Source: Pseudomonadota bacterium | Lineage (GTDB): Bacteria; Pseudomonadota; Gammaproteobacteria; Burkholderiales; Burkholderiaceae_D | Assembly: GCA_018241865.1 (NCBI GenBank) | Contig: JAFECY010000013.1 | Coordinates: 1-11,069, forward strand | Direction of reading: 5' to 3' | DNA length: 11,069 bases | Shown: positions 1-7,722 of the stretch, one piece after another | Layout: each line of letters opens with the position of its first letter | How positions within the stretch are numbered: the first letter of the stretch is position 1 | Position numbers and translations under genes: made by a program | Notes under the pieces: generated by a model | Database searches by the model: none | What the model saw: the letters and a program-made list of their open reading frames with translations, nothing else | Told to the model about the DNA's origin: nothing

Positions 1-582
1 CTCACGCGCGAAGCCGGTTCGATGTTTTTCTTAGGCGAGATTTACACGGATTTGCCGCTGCCGGTCGATGCGCCGGTCAGCGCGCATTGCGGTGAGTGCA
101 GTGCCTGCATCACGGTGTGTCCGACCCAAGCGATTGTTGCGCCCTATCGGCTCGATGCGCGGCGCTGTATTTCTTATCTCACCATCGAGTTGAAAGACAG
201 CATCCCGGTCGAGCTGCGGCCGCTGATCGGCAACCGCGTGTATGGCTGCGACGATTGTCAGACGGTGTGTCCGTGGAATAAATTCGCGCAGCGTGCGGTG
301 CTGGATGACTTCGACGTGCGTCATGGACTCGATAGCGCGAGCTTGCTGGATCTGTTCGCTTGGAGTGAAGAAGAATTTCTACAAAAAATGGAAGGCAGCC
401 CGATCCGCCGCATCGGCCACGAACGGTGGTTGCGCAATATCGCGGTCGGCCTTGGAAATGCCGCCCGCGCCGGGCAAGCGCAGCCGGCGATCGTGGCGGC
501 GTTGCAGGCGCGTGTCGATCATCCGTCGGAAATGGTGCGTGAGCATGTGGCTTGGGCTTTGCAGCAGCATGTGCCTGAATGA
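1..582 (+). CDS. queG: Epoxyqueuosine reductase QueG, 3' part (5' end outside window)
   Basis: QueG reduces epoxyqueuosine to queuosine at the wobble base (position 34) of tRNAs with GUN anticodons, the last step of the pathway. It is a cytoplasmic cobalamin and Fe-S enzyme. The frame is open from base 1 (LTREAGSMFFLGEI), so the ATG at 22 is internal and the cobalamin-binding N-terminal half is missing. About 193 residues are visible. Two ferredoxin-type clusters are intact: CGECSACITVCP (bases 88-123) and CDDCQTVCPW (bases 247-276). The conserved TDLPLP stretch precedes the first. The C-terminal part, with alternating hydrophobic helices (RWLRNIAVGLGNA and REHVAWALQQH), fits the HEAT-like tail of the family. 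The gene converges on the minus-strand permease gene. Family assignment is firm; only the truncation by the window edge limits it. Confidence 0.95.
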   Translation, partial: LTREAGSMFFLGEIYTDLPLPVDAPVSAHCGECSACITVCPTQAIVAPYRLDARRCISYLTIELKDSIPVELRPLIGNRVYGCDDCQTVCPWNKFAQRAVLDDFDVRHGLDSASLLDLFAWSEEEFLQKMEGSPIRRIGHERWLRNIAVGLGNAARAGQAQPAIVAALQARVDHPSEMVREHVAWALQQHVPE

Positions 583-665
583 GTCGGGTATTAAAAGCAT
601 TGACCACGGCGCACACGGCGAGCACGGCGAAAAAGCATGACGGTTTTTGATTGTGCCGTGTTGCA
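583..665. other. Convergent intergenic gap with a dispersed-repeat copy
   Basis: The 83 bp between the queG and permease stops contain one arm of the CCACGGCG-type repeat (602-632). They also contain a possible 7-bp stem: acacggc (613-619) pairs with gccgtgt (655-661). A short A-run (630-634) and T-run (643-647) face each other across about 8 bases and could end transcription in either direction. No GC-rich hairpin followed by a clean U-tract is present, so a terminator role is only inferred. There is no gene here. Confidence 0.45.
602..632 (+). repeat. Dispersed repeat arm, CCACGGCG type (copy 1)
   Basis: Three CACGGCG units in tandem are followed by an A-run. The block matches the left arm of the large palindrome at 8896-8925 with one inserted base and one substitution. 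Two near-identical copies about 8.3 kb apart, both in gaps between convergent genes, mark it as a dispersed non-coding repeat. Unlike the other copy it has no long inverted partner nearby. Confidence 0.7.
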
Positions 666-1556
666 CTAACTGACCAGCGCCAGCCACATCGGCAGGGTGA
701 CGATCGACAACAACGTCCCAGCCGAAATCAGGAAGGCGACGAAGGGGCCGTTGCCACCCATGCGCGCCGCCAGCACGAAAGCGCTCGACGCCGTCGGCAG
801 CGCGCCGAACATCACCACGATTTGTAACTGCAGCAGCGATAGACCGAGCCAGCGTCCGGCCGCCCACGCAATCGCCGGCAACGCCAGCAGCTTGACGGCG
901 ATGAACCAAGTGGCGATACCCTTGGCTTCATGTAATCCCGACAAACGCAAACCAGCGCCGACCAAAATCAGGCCGAGTGCAATCGACGCATTGCCTAAGC
1001 GCGCCAGTGTTGCGCCCAGCACGTCCGGGATGTGCAAGCCGGCAAAATTGAAGACGAGACCCACGGCGGTGGCGACCAACAATGGATTGCGCGCCAGTTC
1101 TTGCCACAACTTGCCGTCTTTATGCGTCAGCGCATGCACCGCTGCCGCATTGGTGACGGGCACAGAAAAGCCGATGATTAAGCCCATCAGTGCGGTGCCG
1201 GCATCGCCTGCTAGCCGTGAAGCCGCCGCGAGCGCGATGTAAGAATTGAAGCGGAATGCGGTTTGCACACCAGATTCAAAAATCATGTGGCCGGGCCGGA
1301 ATAGCGGCTTGGCCAGCCAGCCCAGCGCGATGCCGCAGCCCAGTGTCAGCATCGCTGCTTGCACCAATTTTCCGGTGCTGGCGAAATCGAGCGGCGCGCG
1401 TGCCGTGGCGTGAAACAGCAGCGCCGGAAACAGCACGTAATACACCAACTTTTCCGCGCCACTCCAAAAAGCGGCGCCCCAGTGCGTGACGCGCAGCAAA
1501 ATAAAGCCGAGCAAGATCAGCAGGAAATCGGGCAGCAGCAGAGTGGCGAACGACAT
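666..1556 (-). CDS. AEC-family transporter (auxin efflux carrier/malate permease-like)
   Basis: This 296-residue polytopic inner-membrane protein belongs to the AEC transporter family (TC 2.A.69). Members move small organic acids such as malate or other anions; the substrate here cannot be read from the sequence. Hydrophobic segments lie near residues 5-22, 38-50, 64-82, 120-138, 158-174, 190-204, 216-233, 243-262 and 271-293, consistent with about ten helices. The family-typical segment FGALPTASSAFVLAARMGG is at residues 250-268, and an RNP motif at 156-158 lies in the middle region. The ATG at 1556 has no clear ribosome binding site, but the hydrophobic N-terminus matches the family. The gene stands alone, divergent from ogt and convergent with queG. 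Homology to plant auxin carriers is distant and says nothing about substrate. Confidence 0.88.
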   Translation of the reverse strand: MSFATLLLPDFLLILLGFILLRVTHWGAAFWSGAEKLVYYVLFPALLFHATARAPLDFASTGKLVQAAMLTLGCGIALGWLAKPLFRPGHMIFESGVQTAFRFNSYIALAAASRLAGDAGTALMGLIIGFSVPVTNAAAVHALTHKDGKLWQELARNPLLVATAVGLVFNFAGLHIPDVLGATLARLGNASIALGLILVGAGLRLSGLHEAKGIATWFIAVKLLALPAIAWAAGRWLGLSLLQLQIVVMFGALPTASSAFVLAARMGGNGPFVAFLISAGTLLSIVTLPMWLALVS

Positions 1557-1609
1557 GAGGCGGTGGCGTGGCGTGCGAAAGCCACGAGTGTGGCAGCAAT
1601 CGCCCTAGC

Positions 1610-1637
1610 TTGACAAGCACGGGGATAAGCCCAAAAT
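1610..1637 (+). promoter_or_regulatory. Candidate sigma-70 promoter for ogt-xerD
   Basis: A perfect TTGACA (1610-1615) is followed after 16 bases by CAAAAT (1632-1637, four of six matches to the consensus -10). It lies about 70 bp upstream of the ogt ATG at 1706 in the divergent gap. A small inverted repeat, agccc/gggct, spans 1628-1644 and overlaps the -10. Position and hexamers are reasonable but the evidence is by eye. Confidence 0.4.
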
Positions 1638-1705
1638 TAGGGCTGCATTGAATAAGCTAAGCGCGGCGCAATCTGCGGCCTGCGCTGCTCACCGAACACA
1701 ACATC

Positions 1706-2200
1706 ATGCCGACCCAAACCGCTTCACTATTTTCCGCCATTGTTGCCGCGCCCTTTGGTGCGATGGGCATTCGCAGCGACCGCGACTGTGTGCAGGAACT
1801 GGTTTACCTGCCGCCGAGTTATCGACCGCAAGCCCCTACTGACAAATTGGCAGAAAAAACCGCGCGCCAAATCGAGCGGTATTGGCAAGAGCCGGATTTT
1901 CGTTTTTCGCTGCCCTTGGCCGACGCTGGCACGCAATTTCAGAAAAGAGTGTGGCAAGTGATTGCCGCTATTCCACGCGGGGAGGTGTTGACCTATGGCG
2001 ATGTCGCTCGCTGCATCCAGTCCGCGCCGCGTGCAGTCGGGCAGGCGTGTGGCGCGAACTGGTTTCCGCTGGTGATTCCTTGTCACCGTGTCACCGCCGC
2101 CGGCGGCCTCGGCGGTTTTTCCAATCACGACGAGGAAACCGGCTTCCATGTCGGCGTCAAGCGCTGGTTGCTGGCGCACGAGGGCGTGGATGGCTACTGA
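1706..2200 (+). CDS. ogt: Methylated-DNA--[protein]-cysteine S-methyltransferase (O6-alkylguanine-DNA alkyltransferase)
   Basis: This is a suicide DNA-repair protein. It transfers the alkyl group from O6-alkylguanine (and O4-alkylthymine) to its own cysteine, restoring the base in one irreversible step. It has 164 residues, the usual size for single-domain Ogt/MGMT proteins. The active-site motif PCHRV is at residues 125-129 with acceptor Cys126. The preceding helix-turn-helix carries the arginine finger (R109 in APRAVG) and Asn118 (ANWFPLVIP), both expected for base flipping. GEVLTYGDVA (92-101) is also typical. There is no AraC-like Ada domain, so it is a repair enzyme rather than an Ada regulator. 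The start codon has a weak ribosome binding site, but nothing better lies in frame. The stop overlaps the xerD start, indicating one operon. The exact ogt versus ogt-like symbol is less certain than the function. Confidence 0.92.
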   Translation: MPTQTASLFSAIVAAPFGAMGIRSDRDCVQELVYLPPSYRPQAPTDKLAEKTARQIERYWQEPDFRFSLPLADAGTQFQKRVWQVIAAIPRGEVLTYGDVARCIQSAPRAVGQACGANWFPLVIPCHRVTAAGGLGGFSNHDEETGFHVGVKRWLLAHEGVDGY

Positions 2201-3107
2201 ACCCAGCGCAGCGCTATCGTCAGAATACGACTTGATCGACGAATTTTGCGATGCTTTGTGGCTGGAAGACGGCTTGGCGAAAAATACCCTCGATGCGTAT
2301 CGACGCGATCTGCGTCTGTTCGCCGCTTGGTTGGCGCAGGAAGAGCGCGGCGGATTGTATGCGGTCACACTGGAAGATTTGAACGCCTATTTCGCCGCGC
2401 GTCACGCCACGACCAAACCGACGTCGGCCAATCGCCGACTGGCGGTGCTGAAACGGTTTTACCAATTAGCCTTGCGGAATAACCGCGTCGCCAGTGATCC
2501 TTGTTTGAAATTGCGCTCGGCCAAGCAGCCGCCGCGCCATCCCAACACACTCTCCGAAACACAAGTCGAAGCGCTGTTGGCCGCGCCTGATGTGAGCACG
2601 CCGCTCGGCTTGCGCGACCGCACCATGCTGGAGTTGATGTACGCCAGCGGCTTGCGGGTGTCGGAACTGGTCTTGCTGAAAAGCGTAGAAGTCGGCATGA
2701 ATGAAGGCGTGCTGCGGATCACCGGCAAGGGCAGCAAAACCCGGCTGACGCCTTTTGGCGAAGTGGCGCGCGCTTGGATCGAGCGCTATCTGCGAGAAGC
2801 GCGCACGGTTATTCTCGGCGCGCAGGTGGATGACGCATTATTCGTGACTGCGCGCGGTGGCGCCATGACGCGGCAGATGTTCTGGACTTTGATTAAAAAA
2901 TACGCACGGCAAGCCGACATCCATGCACCGCTATCGCCGCATACTTTGCGGCACGCTTTCGCCACGCATTTACTCAATCATGGTGCGGATTTGCGCGTGG
3001 TGCAGTTGCTGCTCGGCCACGCCGATATATCCACAACGCAGATTTACACCCACGTCGCCCGCGAACGGCTCAAACAGTTGCATACACAACACCATCCGCG
3101 CGGGTGA
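2190..3107 (+). CDS. xerD: Site-specific tyrosine recombinase XerD
   Basis: XerD acts with XerC at the dif site near the replication terminus, resolving chromosome dimers at the septum under FtsK control. The ATG at 2190 gives 305 residues, close to the usual 298. It overlaps the end of ogt by 11 bp and has a GAGGG about 5 bases upstream. The N-terminal SAM-like core-binding domain covers about residues 12-100, and the catalytic domain about 120-298. All catalytic residues are present: R156 (ASGLRVSEL), K180 (GKGSKTR), H251 and R254 (HTLRHAFATH), H277 (LLGHADIS) and nucleophile Y286 (TTQIYTHV). The C-terminal ending QLHTQHHPRG matches XerD rather than XerC. The overlap suggests translational coupling to ogt. 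An upstream in-frame extension lies within ogt and is rejected as a start. Confidence 0.96.
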   Translation: MATEPSAALSSEYDLIDEFCDALWLEDGLAKNTLDAYRRDLRLFAAWLAQEERGGLYAVTLEDLNAYFAARHATTKPTSANRRLAVLKRFYQLALRNNRVASDPCLKLRSAKQPPRHPNTLSETQVEALLAAPDVSTPLGLRDRTMLELMYASGLRVSELVLLKSVEVGMNEGVLRITGKGSKTRLTPFGEVARAWIERYLREARTVILGAQVDDALFVTARGGAMTRQMFWTLIKKYARQADIHAPLSPHTLRHAFATHLLNHGADLRVVQLLLGHADISTTQIYTHVARERLKQLHTQHHPRG

Positions 3108-3160
3108 ATGGAGTAAGATGTACCGACAACAGCCCGCATGCAAGCGGAATAAAGAAGAGT

Positions 3161-3502
3161 ATGCGCACAGACCTGACCATCGAGATTGTCGTGCTGGAAG
3201 AAAAAAACAGTGGCGACAGCAAGGTATTTTATTGCTCGGACTTCGCGCCAGTTGGTCAAGCATTGGACATGTACGTTTCCGAGCAAGAATGCTCCATCGC
3301 GCTCTATCACCAAGCCGCCTATGCCGATCCAGTGCTAGGTGAGCGCCACAGCCGCAAAGCCATGAGCTACCCCGGCCGGCCGGCCGAAAAAATGGTGCTG
3401 GTTGGGCAGGTGCATGGCACCCTGCCGGTCGATCCCACTAGCCACGTCGAAGTCAGCCGTGCGCATCTGAAACTCAAGGCTATTCCAGTCGATGAGCGTT
3501 GA
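3161..3502 (+). CDS. Hypothetical protein of 113 residues downstream of xerD
   Basis: I do not recognise a family. The protein starts MRTDLTIEIVVLEE and ends KLKAIPVDER. It is predicted soluble and mixed alpha/beta, with no signal peptide and no membrane segment. Beta-prone stretches (TIEIVVLEE, MVLVGQVHGTLPV, VEVSRAHLKLKAI) alternate with polar loops, and there are two cysteines (YC near residue 44 and EC near 63). The ATG at 3161 is chosen because a purine-rich AAGAAGAG sits just upstream. A GTG at 3104 would overlap the xerD stop and add 19 residues of unlikely composition. It follows xerD by 53 bp on the same strand and could be co-transcribed. Codon use and the lack of stops over 113 codons look like a real gene; the function is unknown. 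Confidence 0.65.
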   Translation: MRTDLTIEIVVLEEKNSGDSKVFYCSDFAPVGQALDMYVSEQECSIALYHQAAYADPVLGERHSRKAMSYPGRPAEKMVLVGQVHGTLPVDPTSHVEVSRAHLKLKAIPVDER

Positions 3503-3698
3503 ATCGCGGGGCTGATCCGCGCACTGTATCGGTCACAACTTTTGATAGTTAGTCACAAGCCAAGCTGTGACGCGTGTTTTGCGCCACAGCTTGCGCGTCA
3601 TTCTTGTCACTCGACCAATGGAACAGAAGGTAATGGTTTGCGATTGCCGCTGTCTATGGCATGCTTTTTCTGGTCGAGAATTTCTGGCTGCAGACGCA
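3503..3698. other. 196-bp intergenic region, no gene
   Basis: It holds the hairpin at 3561-3593 and repeated GTCAC words (3532-3536, 3553-3557 and about 3605-3609). No convincing -35/-10 pair is visible. The reading frame of the GGDEF-EAL protein stays open leftwards to 3567, but that start would lie inside the hairpin and give a cysteine-rich N-terminus before the membrane anchor, unlike the family. Confidence 0.5.
3561..3593. repeat. Inverted repeat / strong hairpin upstream of the GGDEF-EAL gene
   Basis: A 9-bp perfect stem, CAAGCTGTG (3561-3569) with CACAGCTTG (3585-3593), continues inward past one mismatch with three more pairs plus a G-T wobble, leaving a loop of about 5 bases. It lies 58 bp after the small gene and about 105 bp before the chosen start of the cyclic di-GMP gene. 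No U-tract follows, so a classic intrinsic terminator is doubtful. It could be a Rho-assisted 3' end, an operator, or a leader hairpin. Confidence 0.6.
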
Positions 3699-6600
3699 AT
3701 GGGTTTAATAAAAGACATGAAGGGCATCCGCAGGCGTCTGGTCGTCATACTGCTTTGTTTCGCACTGGTTTATGTCGTGTTCGAGATCGTCTCGACTGTA
3801 CAGGATCGGCGCGCGACGTTGATGGGGGCGCAGGGCGATGCTGCCAGCGTGTCGGCCGCGTTGAGCGAACATGCCGACCGCGCCATCGGCGAAGCCGACA
3901 GCATGCTGCAGAAGCTGATCGCCGATTATCAGCGCGCCGACAAGACCGTCACCGGCAATGAAGAACGCTTGCATCACCTGCTCGCCGCTTATAACGACAA
4001 ACTGCCGCAGACATCGTCCACCAATATGCTCGACGCGCGTGGCAATTTGCTGGCCAGTGGCGCAAAATTTCCTGTTGCTGCGTCTCAGCGCGATTTTTCC
4101 GATCGCGATTATTTTCAATACCACATCAAGACTGGCGATGCGGGATTGTTCATTTCGCGCCCGCTACTAAGCCGCACCAGCGGCAAGTGGATGTTTACGT
4201 TATCGCGCGCGATCAACTATCCAGATGGCTCGATCAAAGCCGTTTTCGTTACCGGCATCGTGCTTGGGTATTTCGATGGTTTTTACCGCTCGCTCAATCT
4301 TGGCAAGGCAACGCGCATGCAACTGGTGCGTCAGGATGGTTGGGTGTTGATGCGGCATCCGGCTGTGGATGGTGCGCCAGCTTTGAACGTCGCGCATGGC
4401 ATGTTGTTCGAACAATTCCGCCGTGAGCCGGCCGGGAGTTATTTGAGCCCAAAATCGCTCATCGACGGTCAAGCACGCGTGATCGGGTATACCGGCTCCA
4501 ATATTTATCCGATTTTGGCACTGATCTCGCTATCGGAACGCGATGTGCTGCTGCCGTGGCGCGAGCGGGCATACCAGTCGCTGATCGAGGCCGTCATCAC
4601 CTTGGGCATGGTGGCGGTGTTGGGCGCGTTGCTATGGCGTTATTTGAATCAAATTGATTTCACCCAAGCACACGTCGAACGCCAGAGCCGGTCGCTGACG
4701 CGTTCGGAGAAGCGCTATCAGCAATTGGTGGACGACATCGACGGCATCGTTTGGGAAGCCAGCCTGCCCGATTTGCATTTCACTTATGTCAGCGCCAATG
4801 CCGCCGGCATCACGGGTTACCCCGCCAGCGACTGGCTGAACGATGAAAATTTTTGGCCGGCGCGCTTGGGCGGCACGCCGAAGAATGCAGCGGATATTTT
4901 GAGCCGGCTCGAAAAAAACGGCGCGCTTGAAATCGAACACAAATTGATTGCGTCGGACGGACGCACGATTTGGCTGCGTAACAACGTCACGCTGGCCAAC
5001 GACACCGACGATCAGCCGCGTTTGCGCGGCGTGATGGTGAACGACACGGAGCGTCGGCAAGCCTACGAAGAACGGGAACTGGCCGCGCAAGTGTTTGAAA
5101 CGAGCATGCACGCGGTGATGATTTTTTCTACCGGTGGTCGTATCTTGCGCGTCAATCGCGCCTTCCTTGCCATCACCGGATTTGGCGAAGAAGAAGTGAT
5201 TGGCCGTAATGCTACTTGGTTCGAGTCACATTTCCTGCAACCCGGTTTTGTGGACATGGTGCGGACATCGCTGCGTCAATCCGGTAAGTGGCAGGGCGAA
5301 TCGCCGATGCGAACCAAAGACGGCAGCGAAATCATCATCATGCAAAGTATTTCGGTGATCCGCGATGCGGACGGCCGCGCCCGCTCGACGGTGACGATTT
5401 TTCACGACATCACGGGAGAGAAACAATCGGAGAAGCAGCTTTACCAGCTTGCACACTTCGATGCGCTGACGCAGTTGCCCAACCGCCAGGCGCTGGCAGA
5501 AAAAATTCGTCTCGCGGTCGAGCGTGCCGGTCAAGAGCAATCTGGCTTGGCGTTGCTGCTCATTGATATCGACCACTTCAAAAACATCAACGATAGCCTC
5601 GGCCATGATATCGGCGACCGCATGTTGCGCGTCGTCGCTGGGCGCATCGCCGATTGCCTCGGCACGCATGACACGCTGGCACGCATCGGCGGCGACGAAT
5701 TCGTGATCCTGCTGGAACGGTTGACGCAAGGCGTCGAGCAAATCGAACAGACCGTCGAGCGCGTTATGCGTCTCGCCAGCGCGCCTATCGAGATCGATGG
5801 CAAAGAATTGTATGTTTCGTTGAGCGTCGGCATCAGCGCTTTCCCGCAAGATAGTGCCGATAGTGACGCGCTGCTGCGTAATGCGGATACTGCGATGTAT
5901 CGCGCCAAGGCCGCCGGCCGCAATGGTTGGCGCTTCTTCGATGAATCGATGGCGCGTCATGCCGCGCATCGGCTGGATATTGAAACCGCGCTGCGTCGCG
6001 CGGTTGAACGCAATGAACTGTTGTTGCATTACCAGCCGCAACGTTCGCTCGGTACCGGCCGCGTTGTTGGGGTCGAGGCCTTGCTGCGCTGGCAGCGCCC
6101 CGGCGTCGGCATTGTGCCGCCGCTGGAATTTATTCCGCTGGCGGAAGAGAGCGGCTTGATTCTGCCGATCGGCAACTGGGTGCTGCATGCCGCTTGCGAA
6201 CAGGCGGCGCGCTGGATGCGGGAGCGGGATGTCAGCCTGCGCATAGCCGTCAATATTTCCGCTCGGCAGATTCACGATGCCGGTTTTGTTTCCCAAGTGC
6301 GCGATGCGCTGGAGCAGAGCGGCCTGCCGCCGAATCTGTTGGAGCTGGAAATCACCGAAAGCTCGATCGTTGAAAATCTCGATGAGACCGTCAACAAGCT
6401 GCATCGACTCAAGGAACTTGGCGTCACCATCGCTATCGACGACTTCGGCACCGGTTATTCCTCGTTGTCCTACCTCAAGCAATTGCCGATCGACCGCCTC
6501 AAAATCGACCGATCTTTTGTCAAGGACACACCGGGCGATTCCGACGATTGCGCGATCGTTCGCACCATCATTGCTATGGCGCGCAATATGGGTTTGTCGG

Positions 6601-6725
6601 TCATTGCGGAAGGCGTGGAATTGAAAGAGCAGCTCGATTTTCTCGCTGCCGAAGGTTGTAGCGAAATACAAGGCTATCTGCTATCCAAACCGCTGCCGGC
6701 AGAAGAAATCGTTGCCAAGCTCTGA
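3699..6725 (+). CDS. Membrane-anchored Cache-PAS-PAS-GGDEF-EAL cyclic di-GMP signalling protein
   Basis: Predicted inner-membrane sensor controlling cyclic di-GMP, hence motility or biofilm. From the ATG at 3699 it has 1008 residues; the ATG at 3717 (1002 residues) is equally possible. TM1 is at about 13-31. The periplasmic region (about 35-285) has the Cache-like signature DFSDRDYFQYH (132-142) followed by FISRPLLSRTSGKW (151-164). TM2 is at about 296-315. PAS regions lie at about 335-450 and 460-572. The GGDEF domain (about 585-745) has IGGDEF at 663-668 and DIDHFKNIND at 622-631. The EAL domain (about 758-1005) keeps E793-A-L, VNISARQ (851-857), ITES, DDFGTGYSS (914-922), K935 and EGVE, so the phosphodiesterase should be active. 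The RxxD inhibitory I-site five residues before GGDEF reads GTHD, so its arginine is missing. The signal sensed and the net direction of activity are unknown. Confidence 0.93.
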   Translation: MGLIKDMKGIRRRLVVILLCFALVYVVFEIVSTVQDRRATLMGAQGDAASVSAALSEHADRAIGEADSMLQKLIADYQRADKTVTGNEERLHHLLAAYNDKLPQTSSTNMLDARGNLLASGAKFPVAASQRDFSDRDYFQYHIKTGDAGLFISRPLLSRTSGKWMFTLSRAINYPDGSIKAVFVTGIVLGYFDGFYRSLNLGKATRMQLVRQDGWVLMRHPAVDGAPALNVAHGMLFEQFRREPAGSYLSPKSLIDGQARVIGYTGSNIYPILALISLSERDVLLPWRERAYQSLIEAVITLGMVAVLGALLWRYLNQIDFTQAHVERQSRSLTRSEKRYQQLVDDIDGIVWEASLPDLHFTYVSANAAGITGYPASDWLNDENFWPARLGGTPKNAADILSRLEKNGALEIEHKLIASDGRTIWLRNNVTLANDTDDQPRLRGVMVNDTERRQAYEERELAAQVFETSMHAVMIFSTGGRILRVNRAFLAITGFGEEEVIGRNATWFESHFLQPGFVDMVRTSLRQSGKWQGESPMRTKDGSEIIIMQSISVIRDADGRARSTVTIFHDITGEKQSEKQLYQLAHFDALTQLPNRQALAEKIRLAVERAGQEQSGLALLLIDIDHFKNINDSLGHDIGDRMLRVVAGRIADCLGTHDTLARIGGDEFVILLERLTQGVEQIEQTVERVMRLASAPIEIDGKELYVSLSVGISAFPQDSADSDALLRNADTAMYRAKAAGRNGWRFFDESMARHAAHRLDIETALRRAVERNELLLHYQPQRSLGTGRVVGVEALLRWQRPGVGIVPPLEFIPLAEESGLILPIGNWVLHAACEQAARWMRERDVSLRIAVNISARQIHDAGFVSQVRDALEQSGLPPNLLELEITESSIVENLDETVNKLHRLKELGVTIAIDDFGTGYSSLSYLKQLPIDRLKIDRSFVKDTPGDSDDCAIVRTIIAMARNMGLSVIAEGVELKEQLDFLAAEGCSEIQGYLLSKPLPAEEIVAKL

Positions 6726-6741
6726 AGGCGATGAGGGCCAT

Positions 6742-7722
6742 TTATTCAGCGTAGCCTGAATCCTTGAGTGCGATCCGCGCTAGAACGATGCCGTGGTCGG
6801 AAGCCTGCGGCGTCTGCCACAGGATGTGATCGTTCAGATAGCGCACCTCCAGCACCTTGCCGACGGCATCCGCATAGTCCGGGTGGAAATGCTTCGACAC
6901 CAGTACGTGATCGATCGTGTTGCACGCGCCGTCGTGCATGTGGGTAAAGCCGGCGGCGCCTGCTTCGTTGCCGTGCATTTGGATGCGGCGACAATCGAAC
7001 AGACGTTGGCCGAAGCGGTCGTCGCCGAAGCGGCCTGCTCCCATCAGCAGTTCGCTCGTCACGGAATCGATGGTGTCGTTGAAATCGCCCATCGCCACGA
7101 TGGCGGTATCATCCCGTCGCATGCAGTCGAGCAGCAGATGAAATAAGCCCAGCGCTTCCGCGCCGCGCCGATGCAGCGAACGCAGCGATGCCATGCCGAA
7201 TTGCGTCGGGTCGCTTTCACTTTCGCCATTGCGGAAATCGGGACGTTTGGATTTCAGATGCAGCACGAATACGTCGATCGCAAGACCGTTGCTTGCCCGT
7301 ACCCGCGCTTGCAGAATCGGCCGCGTGAAGCGTGGCGGGACATGCGCCTGCGGCGGCAAGTTGTGCGTCAAGCTGGCGGGAAAATCGCTGTGGAAATGCA
7401 CCGCATCCAGTGGCAGGCGCGACACTAGGGCGACACTCGGCGTCAGCGGCGCAAGCTCGGAAGCGGGATCGGGGTCGATGCCGGCGTGATGGGCATCGCG
7501 ATATTTTGTGCTGCGGGCAAGAACATCCTTTAACGCCGCTTGTGAAAAAATTTCTTGAAAGCCGATCACGTCGGCGTCGATGGTGTCGAGTTGCTGCGCG
7601 GTCCAGCGGATCTTTTCTGCGTACTCTTCCGGGCTGAAGGGCGGCAGGTTGGGGTAGAAAATGATTCCCGGCGGCGCCAGATTGCACACATTGAAAGTCG
7701 CAAAACGGATTTCCTGTTGCAT
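6742..7722 (-). CDS. Endonuclease/exonuclease/phosphatase-family protein
   Basis: This 326-residue member of the DNase I-like EEP superfamily contains metal-dependent phosphodiester or phosphoester hydrolases. The substrate (DNA, nucleotide or phospholipid) cannot be assigned. Family landmarks are in order: N11 (ATFNVCNL), metal ligand E57 (IGFQEIF), H155 (FVLHLKSKRP), D213 and N215 (GDFND), N268/D271 (NTIDHVLVS) and the terminal catalytic pair D309-H310 (QASDHGIV). There is no signal peptide, so it is predicted cytoplasmic. The ATG at 7722 is preferred over the longer frame starting at 7773, because GGGAG sits 8 bases upstream and the extra 17 residues would run into the region just before ybaK. 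The gene converges on the GGDEF-EAL gene with only 16 bp between stops, and diverges from ybaK with 44 bp between starts. Confidence 0.88.
   Translation of the reverse strand: MQQEIRFATFNVCNLAPPGIIFYPNLPPFSPEEYAEKIRWTAQQLDTIDADVIGFQEIFSQAALKDVLARSTKYRDAHHAGIDPDPASELAPLTPSVALVSRLPLDAVHFHSDFPASLTHNLPPQAHVPPRFTRPILQARVRASNGLAIDVFVLHLKSKRPDFRNGESESDPTQFGMASLRSLHRRGAEALGLFHLLLDCMRRDDTAIVAMGDFNDTIDSVTSELLMGAGRFGDDRFGQRLFDCRRIQMHGNEAGAAGFTHMHDGACNTIDHVLVSKHFHPDYADAVGKVLEVRYLNDHILWQTPQASDHGIVLARIALKDSGYAE

Noticed and set aside
602..632. CRISPR-like repeat made of CACGGCG units
   Set aside because: Units are 7-10 bp with no spacers of constant length and no cas genes nearby.
1610..1620. TTGTCA on the minus strand as a -35 for the permease gene
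   Set aside because: No acceptable -10 follows at 16-18 bases; the word is just the complement of the palindromic CTTGACAAG.
2088..2189. In-frame upstream extension of xerD
   Set aside because: It lies wholly inside ogt. The ATG at 2190 gives normal XerD length and has a ribosome binding site.
3567..3698. N-terminal extension of the GGDEF-EAL protein
   Set aside because: It would start inside a strong hairpin and add a cysteine-rich stretch before the first membrane helix. The ATGs at 3699 or 3717 are more natural.
5226..6671. Long open frame of 481 codons on the minus strand, opposite the GGDEF-EAL gene
   Set aside because: The plus strand encodes unmistakable GGDEF and EAL motifs. The antisense product is rich in R, Q, H and D with no recognisable domain, as is typical of shadows opposite GC-rich genes.
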